Below are positions 16,101 through 22,593 of a DNA stretch of 64,000 nt, piece by piece. The stretch is from JABWBP01 sp964522165. GTDB lineage: Bacteria > Calditrichota > Calditrichia > RBG-13-44-9 > J075. The stretch covers positions 41,777 to 105,776 of the forward strand of contig CAZFVV010000002.1 in assembly GCA_964522165.1 (NCBI GenBank), read 5' to 3'. Position numbers and translations under genes: made by a program. Position 1 is the first letter of the stretch. The number at the start of each line of letters is the position of its first letter. Under the pieces are notes generated by a model. The model had not been told where the DNA came from. It saw only the letters and a program-made list of their open reading frames with translations, and searched no databases.

Positions 16101-16449
16101 TAAATTTTTCTGAGCTCCAACTAGTATCCTGATCAATATCTGTTAGAATCCGGTTTAGTGCATCACGAAAAGCATCCCGTTTTTTAATAGGCATATCATT
16201 CTTAATAGATTGAGGATGTTTACCCATTGCTGTGGTATAAAGATGCTTAACCATAAAATATATTCCTGGTAGGAGGAAAGTAAAAATGATGGATAGAATG
16301 TAATAAGAACTGGTGATTTCGTCATTATAAGTCTTAAGCGCGGAAAACAAATTTGTGGCGTTATCCAGTGTAAACAACCACCAATAAACAATGAGAATTA
16401 CCAAAGCCAGAGAAGCAACTATTATTAAAGCATTTTTTCTTTTCTTCAT
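13153..16449 (-). CDS. Membrane-anchored NACHT-domain NTPase (STAND/NLR-like)
   Basis: A 1098-residue protein. Two N-terminal membrane segments lie at about residues 8-27 and 49-69. A NACHT NTPase follows: Walker A GEPGSGKS at 155-162, Walker B FFILDSFDEIP at 232-242, a sensor-type SSRYF near 287, and the NACHT winged-helix signature FSFVHRRFAEYFLS at about 455-468. Residues 480-770 are alpha-helical, with a HEAT-like stretch around 690. The C-terminal third has about six membrane segments between 776 and 1006, then a roughly 92-residue cytoplasmic-looking tail. Bacterial NACHT proteins are known antiphage STAND ATPases that oligomerise on sensing. This layout, with membrane segments on both sides of the NTPase, suggests a membrane-acting effector (inference). 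Low GC and strange neighbours indicate recent transfer. Confidence 0.9.
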   Translation of the reverse strand: MKKRKNALIIVASLALVILIVYWWLFTLDNATNLFSALKTYNDEITSSYYILSIIFTFLLPGIYFMVKHLYTTAMGKHPQSIKNDMPIKKRDAFRDALNRILTDIDQDTSWSSEKFTPLDAKVSVRTKLRTHKKLTDLLNALKTNQKARSFLVLGEPGSGKSVALRELCRDLLKEVPNTNKIPIYVNLKEWHIRIDQNSNTNSITKDLTAFIKRYLWSRGTTHLQQIIDDYFDTLVENGRIFFILDSFDEIPVVMDAEESSKIIDEISYAIDMFISGGAHYSRGVLSSRYFRQPSSRFNAEIILEIQPFTDEKIRQNIRLNSNPEQAEEIIHRIFKDNPYRVSELKNPFNHEMLLQYLKENDNFPENRSQIYESFINKRIQKVSEQLDRFNLSKEELLNASIEIAYFMYQTSDSGLEIKVDDLREYAGIKKNDAVLRALKHAVIGRLSDEMEPRFSFVHRRFAEYFLSQKILKDNIGTHNLESIKSDTRWWDALVLYCETAPDNKALEIANFCWQELSKIANSKLAPWQKIVELDKEYSELALKTKSLKDFHFDPLFFGFHRVWKKLSNFLFNLQISGFLNRYMPVLDRMVVYDNYIKVTIEDCSEKIAKNINDYKSTLARLDMSKLKNKDKIEIVNLLRFLYNAFNSRIELLTRYHAKLADFLEFLYIQPLDPMLKKIAVEAVCIAPRPRINNLLFRILNSKSVLIIETAFKAVRHLSFIDRENIERFSSHFMKFRRRELFRHRKNLFFSLRISGKFEELRRNLRNKLYDMYGFLFGWVLFLLICLFYYEIVIIYLSTLSIIVLFVSMFGALVSFRQIAEGKSDIYKVWEFAFRIIISLWTIIMFSYYINLWLQVDLFPSTNFISFQLLLLCASILFLPKRWLLNLSDNFLHRLKGNHNQSVTESHNRQKPSLSEDSNKKKAERKINSMRDAIQYLIFLFMPLTLFTLMVLSGYAITSILGFEGATTNDGSATTFKLFGVSIDIIIMFFMLIAISIVIFAPLIHLSLKKLFYAKHSYYARRYVRSSKFNNRMSRQEIASGIASAHALGFEFEYIRELKNRRIVAYGEWPDSSFPTLGATQSEDLLIQLEEDWLKLNQ

Positions 16450-16917
16450 GGCAAAATAATTTTATTTGTTTCCAATTAATCTGAACTTGAGAATCCTTAA
16501 AATCAGCAAAATTTATCACTCTTTACTCGGGAATTCAACCGGTTCTTTTTTTGAACCCCTTTCCCCGCCCCCACCCGGCCAACCGGCCACGGCAACATCT
16601 CTTCCGGGCACAAAACCGGTTTTGCCCGAGGGAGTGATTAAATGCTTGCTTAAAATCCCGCCTCAAAGTAGATTGCCAGCGCAAGAAAAGTGCAAAGTGC
16701 AAAATGAAAAATACAAAATGCAAAGATTGACCCCGCGATTGCGGGAATAAAAAGGAAAAAGGGAAAAGGGTAGGGGAGGGGGTGGGAGCGATTATAAAGT
16801 CACGCGCTAAATCAGGGCAGCGTTTTCTCGCAACACTAAAACACCAAACCACCCAAACCACTCAAACACCCAAACCCTCAAACACTAAAACACTAAAAAC
16901 ACCCTATTGCGATTTCT
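16450..16917. other. Intergenic region between the NACHT gene and the GH13 gene
   Basis: No gene seen. GC rises sharply at about 16545, marking one edge of the AT-rich island. It contains a run of GTGCAAA/ATGCAAA words (16690-16728), a short purine-rich stretch (16750-16790) and the A/C-rich repeat that leads into the GH13 gene. The promoter of the NACHT operon should lie at the AT-rich left end but was not identified with confidence. Confidence 0.6.
16832..16903 (+). repeat. A/C-rich word repeat (AACACTAAAACACC) directly before the GH13 gene
   Basis: About 70 bases made only of variants of AACACTAAA, ACACC and CCAAACC, ending 14 bases before the start codon. Unlike the similar elements at 28941 and 31450, only one strand-arm is present. 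It leaves no normal ribosome binding site, so the mRNA leader of the GH13 gene would be an unstructured G-free stretch. Confidence 0.75.
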
Positions 16918-18834
16918 ATGAAAATACCCCCCGTTGCAATCACAATAACTATGCTGGCGTTTGCGGCAATCTTTGCCGAGGAACCTCCCCATAACCGGGT
17001 TCCCTCCTGGGCGGCGGAGGCGGTCTGGTATCAAATCTTTCCGGAACGCTTTTGGAACGGCGACCGCGGCAACGATCCCGCTCCGCCGGATTTGTCCGGG
17101 GGCTGGCCGTTTTTTATTCCGGAAGATTGGCAAATCCACCCCTGGACTTCGGATTGGTATGAATTACAGCCCTGGGAGAAGGGCATCGACTGGAGCCGGG
17201 TATCGGAGGGGGCAAAGCCCGGGGAGCCCAATTTCGACGCCTGCGCGGGGCTGCGCCGCTACGGGGGCGATTTGCAAGGGGTGATCGACCGCCTCGATTA
17301 TTTGCAGGATTTGGGAATTACCGCCGTTTATTTCAATCCCCTGTTCGAATCCCCTTCCCTGCACAAGTACGACGCGGCGATGTTTCATCACATTGATAAT
17401 AATTTCGGCCCCGATCCCGGCGGGGATCGCCATCTCTGGGAAAATGAACATCCCGCCGACCCCGCCACCTGGCATTGGACTGCCGCCGACCTCCTGTTCC
17501 TGGATTTGATCCGGGAATGCCATCAACGGGGGATCAAGGTGATCATCGACGGGGTGTTCAACCATACCGGGAATACCTTCTGGGCCTTCCGGGACGTGCT
17601 CAAAAATCAGCAAAAATCGCCTTATAAAGATTGGTACGTCATCAAACAGTGGGATGACCCCGTCACCCCGGAGAATGAACTCGATTACCAGTGCTGGAAC
17701 GGCATCCATACCCTGCCGGAGTTCCGGCAGGATGAAAACGGCCTGGCGAGCGGTCCCCGGGAGCACGTGCACGCCATCGTCAAACGCTGGATGGACCCCG
17801 ACGGCGACGGGGACCCCGCGGACGGCATTGACGGCTGGCGGCTCGACGTGGCCGAAAAGGTGCACATCAATTTCTGGAAAGAATTCCGCGGTTGGGTGAA
17901 GGAAATCAACCCGGGGGCCTACATCACCGGGGAAGTATGGTGGGAGGACTGGCGGCAGTACCGCATGTTCAACGCCGCGCCCTGGTTCGACGGCGCATTC
18001 GACGCGGTGATGAACTACCGCTTTGCCCGGGCCCTGCAGCAATTCGTGATCAACCGGGAGCAGCAGATCTCCATGCAAGCTTTTGTTGACAGCTTGCAGG
18101 CGGTCTATCGCGATTATCCCTGGCAAAACGTGCTGGCCTGCCAAAACCTGATGGACAGCCACGACGTGGATCGCCTCGCCTCCCAAATCGTCAACCCCGA
18201 CCGCTGGTACGACCACGGCGCTAATCCCCTGCAAAATCCTGCCTACGATGTTCGCAAACCCACCGATTTGGAGCGCCGCAAGCAGCGGCTGATCATCGGG
18301 CTGCAAATGGCCCTGCCCGGCGCGCCGATGGTCTATTACGGCGACGAAGCGGGCATGTGGGGCGCAGACGATCCGGATTGCCGCAAGCCCATGCTCTGGC
18401 CGGAATTGCTATACGACGCCGAGGCTGCCCATCCTCTAAGAAAATCCCGCCCCGCGGATTCCGTGGCATTCGACCAGGAGCTGTTCGAGTGGTATAAAAA
18501 AATGATCGCGCTGCGCCGCCGGAACCGGGAGCTGGCCCTGGGTCGCATCGAATTCCTCCATGCCGGCGACGCCGGTTCCGAAGGAAAACATTCGCCGAAG
18601 ACGCTAGCCTTCCGGCGCGATTGGGAGGATCAGAACTGCGTGGTGGTGGTGAACAGCGGAGAGGAGGCCGCCTCCATTGATCTGAACCCGGGGGAAAATA
18701 TTACCCCCGGCGCTGTTTTAATCGATCTACTGGATAACTCCGCGCAACCGCTGCCAGCCGCGAAGATTTCCGTCTCATTGGAACCATTGGAAATCAAAAT
18801 ATTCAAAATTACCCCATCATCCCGCCACCAATGA
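16918..18834 (+). CDS. GH13 family alpha-glucan hydrolase, exported
   Basis: A 638-residue alpha-amylase-family enzyme. The signal peptide is residues 1-20 (IPPVAITITMLAFAAIFA). The GH13 barrel starts at AVWYQIFPERFWNGD. Catalytic residues can be placed: nucleophile D310 in GWRLDVAEKV, acid/base E339 in ITGEVWWE, and D416 in LMDSHDVDRL. The conserved DGVFNHTG is at about residue 205. The long insert before the barrel and the FDAVMNYRF pattern resemble neopullulanase/cyclomaltodextrinase-like subfamilies, but exact specificity cannot be read. It hydrolyses alpha-1,4-glucan, probably in the periplasm, as it has no sorting domain. Its stop overlaps the next start by four bases (ATGA), so the two genes are translationally coupled. 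Confidence 0.92.
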   Translation: MKIPPVAITITMLAFAAIFAEEPPHNRVPSWAAEAVWYQIFPERFWNGDRGNDPAPPDLSGGWPFFIPEDWQIHPWTSDWYELQPWEKGIDWSRVSEGAKPGEPNFDACAGLRRYGGDLQGVIDRLDYLQDLGITAVYFNPLFESPSLHKYDAAMFHHIDNNFGPDPGGDRHLWENEHPADPATWHWTAADLLFLDLIRECHQRGIKVIIDGVFNHTGNTFWAFRDVLKNQQKSPYKDWYVIKQWDDPVTPENELDYQCWNGIHTLPEFRQDENGLASGPREHVHAIVKRWMDPDGDGDPADGIDGWRLDVAEKVHINFWKEFRGWVKEINPGAYITGEVWWEDWRQYRMFNAAPWFDGAFDAVMNYRFARALQQFVINREQQISMQAFVDSLQAVYRDYPWQNVLACQNLMDSHDVDRLASQIVNPDRWYDHGANPLQNPAYDVRKPTDLERRKQRLIIGLQMALPGAPMVYYGDEAGMWGADDPDCRKPMLWPELLYDAEAAHPLRKSRPADSVAFDQELFEWYKKMIALRRRNRELALGRIEFLHAGDAGSEGKHSPKTLAFRRDWEDQNCVVVVNSGEEAASIDLNPGENITPGAVLIDLLDNSAQPLPAAKISVSLEPLEIKIFKITPSSRHQ

Positions 18835-20879
18835 AGCCCGCTCCACTCTCCAAATCCCGCCGCATCCTCTTTACCGCGCTGATGTTGCTCCTCCCGGTTC
18901 TGCTGCTAACGCTGGCTGAACTGGCCCTGCGCCTGTTCGGTTACGGGGAAAGTTACCCGCTGGTACATAAAAGAATCATCTTTGGGAAGGAAAAATACGT
19001 GGTCAACCGGGAGATCGGGCAGCGCTATTTTTTCCTGCCGGAAGCGAAAACCCCGGAAGCCAGCGAGGAAGTGTTCGACCTCGTTAAAAAGCCCAATACC
19101 GTGCGCATTTTTTGCCTGGGCGAATCGACCACCGCGGGATTTCCTTACGAGATCAATGCCACCTTCCCGTTCCAGTTGCAGCACCGCCTGCGCGAGGCGC
19201 TCACGGAAAGCGGGGCGGAGGTGATCAACTTAGGCATTGCCGCGGTGAACAGCCACACCGTGCGGGATTTGCTCCCGGAGGTGTTAGAATTGCAGCCTGA
19301 CGTCCTCATTATATATATGGGGCACAACGAATTTTACGGGGCGCACGGGGTAGGCTCTTCCCAATACGTCAGCAGCAGCCGCTTTGGGATTGCGGCCTAC
19401 CTGAAACTGCGCCGGCTGCGCCTTACCCGCTTGCTGGAACAGGTCATCAGCAGCGCGGGGGGAAAACCCGGCGCAGATAAAGCCTCGCCCCGCTCCATGA
19501 TGGAAGCGATGGCGAGAGACCAGGCCATTCCCCTGGATTCGGAAAAATTTCAAATCGCCTGCCGCAATTTCGAGGAAAACTTAAAGGACATTATCGAAAG
19601 CGCCAAAAACCGCAACGTGCAGGTGTTAGTGAGCAACCTGGTCTCCAATTTGAAGGACCAGCCGCCCTTCGTTTCCGGTTACTCTCCTGCGACGGATGAA
19701 TTTACCCGCCGGCGCTGCGAGAGCCTGTTGTTAGAAGGCCGGGGGCTGTTAGAATCCGGGCAGTTTGAAGCGGCGCGGGAAACCTTTACCCGCGTGCTGG
19801 AACTGGATAGCGCCGCGGCGGAAGCGCAATATTACCTGGGAAAATCCCTCCTGGCCGCAGGCGACAGCGCCCGGGCCTATGCCCGTTTCGCCAAAGCCCG
19901 CGACCTCGACCGGCTGCGCTTCCGCGCCCCGGGAATATTCAACCGCATCATTCAACAAGTCGCCGCGCAGGAAAATATTCCCCTCCTGGACATGAAAGCG
20001 GTGTTCCGCGCCGCCAGCCCCGGGGGAATTCCCGGCAAGGATCTGTTTTGGGAGCACCTGCACCCCAATTTCGACGGCTACCGGTTGATGGCGCAGGCGT
20101 TCCTGGAGGCGCTGCGCGCCCTCCAGGTGATCAATCCCCCGGAGCCGGTCGGGTATAAAGCGGATTTGTTCCAGCCGGAAAATCTGCGCCGGATTATCAA
20201 AGAATTTCCCCGCGACAGCGCCGGTGTCACGGAGTTGGACCTGGAATTCGGGGCATATCGCAATTACTTCCTGGTGAACCGCTGGCCTTTTCCGGAGCGC
20301 CCGGTGGACCTGGCGAGCTACCAGCCCGTGGGGTCGGAAATCACCAAATCCTTAGCCGTCAAACACTTCCGGGAGAATACCTACTGGGATGAAGCGCATT
20401 ACGAGCTGGCGCAGCATTACTTAGACCACGGCCAGCCCTACCGCGCCTTGCGGGAGTATCGCGCCGTGCATCTCGCCTTCCCGGAAAATTATTTCCCGGC
20501 GATGAAGATGGGCGACGTGATGATCGGCCTCCAGGAATACGCAATAGCGAAGCGCTGGTACGATAAGGCGCTGGAATTGAATCCGCAAAATCCCTTCCTG
20601 CTGGCGAAAATGGGCAACCTGTACGTCTTCGTGCGCCAGTTCAAAGAAGCGGTGGAATATTTTACTGAAACCTTGAAAGCGGATTCGACCCGCCCGGTAT
20701 TCTCGGCCTATGAAAAAGCCAATCTTCTCTACCTCGCCGGGGTCAGCCACGCCAATTTGAAAAACTGGCCGGAAGCCCGCCGCCTGTTAGATGAAGCCCT
20801 GCGCTTGCAGCCCGGCTTCGAGCCGGCAGAAAAACTGAAACTGGATATACAGAATTATCTTGCGAACCCAAAAAAATAG
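18831..20879 (+). CDS. SGNH-hydrolase-like membrane-anchored protein with TPR repeats
   Basis: A 682-residue protein. One N-terminal membrane segment (LFTALMLLLPVLLLTLAELA, about 13-33) is followed by an SGNH/GDSL-like fold: block I GEST at about 97-100, block with MGHNEFYG at about 163-170, and a C-terminal HLHPNFDGY with the expected His near residue 409-411. A TPR pair sits inside the SGNH domain (about 295-365, EGRGLLESGQFEAARETF) and more TPRs follow (about 520-670, YRALREYRAVHLAFPENYFP and on). Such proteins resemble acyl-esterases that modify cell-surface polymers. It is coupled to the upstream GH13 gene by a 4-base overlap, so a role in glycan deacylation is plausible but unproven. 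Confidence 0.82.
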   Translation: MKPAPLSKSRRILFTALMLLLPVLLLTLAELALRLFGYGESYPLVHKRIIFGKEKYVVNREIGQRYFFLPEAKTPEASEEVFDLVKKPNTVRIFCLGESTTAGFPYEINATFPFQLQHRLREALTESGAEVINLGIAAVNSHTVRDLLPEVLELQPDVLIIYMGHNEFYGAHGVGSSQYVSSSRFGIAAYLKLRRLRLTRLLEQVISSAGGKPGADKASPRSMMEAMARDQAIPLDSEKFQIACRNFEENLKDIIESAKNRNVQVLVSNLVSNLKDQPPFVSGYSPATDEFTRRRCESLLLEGRGLLESGQFEAARETFTRVLELDSAAAEAQYYLGKSLLAAGDSARAYARFAKARDLDRLRFRAPGIFNRIIQQVAAQENIPLLDMKAVFRAASPGGIPGKDLFWEHLHPNFDGYRLMAQAFLEALRALQVINPPEPVGYKADLFQPENLRRIIKEFPRDSAGVTELDLEFGAYRNYFLVNRWPFPERPVDLASYQPVGSEITKSLAVKHFRENTYWDEAHYELAQHYLDHGQPYRALREYRAVHLAFPENYFPAMKMGDVMIGLQEYAIAKRWYDKALELNPQNPFLLAKMGNLYVFVRQFKEAVEYFTETLKADSTRPVFSAYEKANLLYLAGVSHANLKNWPEARRLLDEALRLQPGFEPAEKLKLDIQNYLANPKK

Positions 20880-20881
20880 GG

Positions 20882-20957
20882 CAGGAGTGTCAAGCTTCAG
20901 CTTGACCAGCGCCAAAATTTAGCTTGATCACTGTCAAACTAAAGTTTGACACTCCTG
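20882..20957. repeat. Compound palindrome (CAGGAGTGTCAA ... TTGACACTCCTG)
   Basis: The outer arms CAGGAGTGTCAA (20882-20893) and TTGACACTCCTG (20946-20957) are perfect complements. Inside, GTCAAGCTTCAGCTTGAC and GTCAAACTAAAGTTTGAC form their own hairpins. It is a variant of the GTGCAAA-ACTCC palindrome family, with GTCAA in place of GCAAA. It fills most of the gap between the SGNH-TPR and PpiC genes. Confidence 0.85.
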
Positions 20958-20975
20958 TGAACACCCGAGCACATT

Positions 20976-22364
20976 ATGATTCGTTATCTTTTCATTATAA
21001 TCGGAATTTCTTGGTTCCTGCCGCTGCCCGGGTGCAAAGAGAAATCACCGGAGCAGCAGGCGGTGGCGCGGGTGGGGAAAGAGGAGATCCGCTTCGATGA
21101 TTTTCTTTACGATTTCACGGTTTTTCCCCAGTACCGCGGAACCCTCACCCTGCGCGAAGCCCGCTTGCAGCATCTCAACCAGATGGCGGATCGGGCCGTC
21201 CTGTACCTGGCTGCGGAAGAGGACGGCCTGGAAAACACTCCCGAAATTCAGAGCCGCCTGCGCTACATCGAGCACAAGGAAGTATTGAAGCGCCTCTACC
21301 AGAAGGACGTGCTGGATAAAATCCCGGTCAGCGACGAAGAGGCCTGGGAAGAGTATAAACGCAGCAGTATCCGGGTAAAACTCCGCCATTTATTCGCCCC
21401 GACCCGTGAAGAAGCGGAAATCTATTACCGCCGCTTGCAATCCGGGGAGAGCTTCGAGAAACTGGCCCGGGAAACCTTTTTAGACTCCACCCTGGCCGGC
21501 AGCGGCGGCGATTTGGGCTTCGTTTCTATTGCCGACCTCGACCCGTTCCTGGCCGACAGCGTGTACAACCTGCGCATCGGGCAGGTATCCCATCCCTTGA
21601 AATCCTCCTTCGGGTATCACATCATGCGGGTGGAGGACGTCAAGCAGTCGGTCTTCCTGAGCCGGGAGTACTTTACGGAGCATAAAGAGGATTACGCCAA
21701 TTCCCTGAAAAACCGCCGCGCCCGGGTAAGAAGCGCCGAGTATCTGGCGGAGAAACTGAAAGGCAAATCCGTGACCGTCAAAACCGCGGTGCTGCGGGAA
21801 CTGCTGGATTTCAGCAAGGGGTACATTAACCTTCGCCGCCGGGAGACTCCCCTGCCGGCGCCCCGGGTAACCGACCTCGAATTAGAAAACATTGCCGGCA
21901 ATGCCGGGGACTTGCTCGACCGGGCGCTGGTAGAATTCAACGGCGAGCGCTGGAGCGTGGGGGAATTCTTGGGTAAACTTCAAGAGATGCCTCCCTTGCA
22001 CCGCCCTTATATCAGCAACGAGAAGGCGCTGGCGCGCCACCTCATCGACATGGTGCGGGATGAATTGCTGCTGCGGGAGGCCTACCGCCAGGGAATTCAC
22101 AATGACCGGGCGCTGCAGGAAACCATCGCCCACTGGCGCAAACAATTATTGGCGGACGAGTTCAAAAAGCGTATTTATTGGGCGGAGTACCAGCAGGAAG
22201 ACCCCGGAAAGTGGCAGGCCCGCAAGGCGCTGTACCAGGATTTAAAAAACCGGGCGCCGGTCTCGATTGATACTACCCTGCTGTTCCATGATGTTACCGG
22301 AACGCAGTTGCAGCAAAAAATTCCCGCCCTGCCGGCGGTGATCCGGGAATACTATGTTTGGTAA
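20976..22364 (+). CDS. Parvulin-type peptidyl-prolyl isomerase lipoprotein (PpiC/SurA-like)
   Basis: A 462-residue protein. The signal peptide ends with the lipobox LPGC at residues 17-20. An N-terminal SurA-like helical region (20-125) precedes one PpiC domain at about 130-225, with the typical VKLRHLFAPTREEAEIYY, GGDLGFVSIADLDPFLAD and SFGYHIMRVED. A C-terminal helical chaperone-like part follows. It would assist folding of exported or outer-membrane proteins on the periplasmic side. A TonB receptor follows about 230 bases downstream, which fits a role in outer-membrane biogenesis (inference). Confidence 0.88.
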   Translation: MIRYLFIIIGISWFLPLPGCKEKSPEQQAVARVGKEEIRFDDFLYDFTVFPQYRGTLTLREARLQHLNQMADRAVLYLAAEEDGLENTPEIQSRLRYIEHKEVLKRLYQKDVLDKIPVSDEEAWEEYKRSSIRVKLRHLFAPTREEAEIYYRRLQSGESFEKLARETFLDSTLAGSGGDLGFVSIADLDPFLADSVYNLRIGQVSHPLKSSFGYHIMRVEDVKQSVFLSREYFTEHKEDYANSLKNRRARVRSAEYLAEKLKGKSVTVKTAVLRELLDFSKGYINLRRRETPLPAPRVTDLELENIAGNAGDLLDRALVEFNGERWSVGEFLGKLQEMPPLHRPYISNEKALARHLIDMVRDELLLREAYRQGIHNDRALQETIAHWRKQLLADEFKKRIYWAEYQQEDPGKWQARKALYQDLKNRAPVSIDTTLLFHDVTGTQLQQKIPALPAVIREYYVW

Positions 22365-22464
22365 GCTGAGAAGCTGCGTGGGAATGATCCCGGAATACTT
22401 ATTTCTACCACTCAGCAGGATGTTACAAGCCTGTGAATCTCTGGTAAAATGATAATTTTTTTTC

Positions 22465-22520
22465 TTGACAAATTCAGTATGGTTTCTTTAACATTAGTCA
22501 CTCTTTTTGAAGTGACTAAT
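22465..22520 (+). promoter_or_regulatory. Probable promoter with operator-like 10-bp palindrome before the TonB receptor
   Basis: A consensus -35 TTGACA (22465-22470) is followed after 17 bases by a weak -10 TTAACA (22488-22493). Directly after it lies a perfect inverted repeat, ATTAGTCACT (22493-22502) and AGTGACTAAT (22511-22520), with an 8-base loop. The palindrome covers the expected transcription start, where a repressor would block initiation, or it would form a 5' mRNA hairpin. No second copy of the site was seen in the window. Confidence 0.55.
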
Positions 22521-22593
22521 GGGTTTTCTGTGGATGTTTTGCTCTAAAGCGGTTTGGTTCAGTTGTCCATCACACATTTTTTCGGAGGCCCCC

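Noticed and set aside
11640..16560. Insertion sequence or prophage as the carrier of the AT-rich island
   Set aside because: No transposase, integrase, tRNA junction or clear flanking direct repeat was seen at either edge.
22519..22593. Upstream ATG start for the TonB receptor
   Set aside because: It would place 25 odd residues before a normal signal peptide, overlaps the palindrome and has no ribosome binding site; GTG 22594 has GGAGG.
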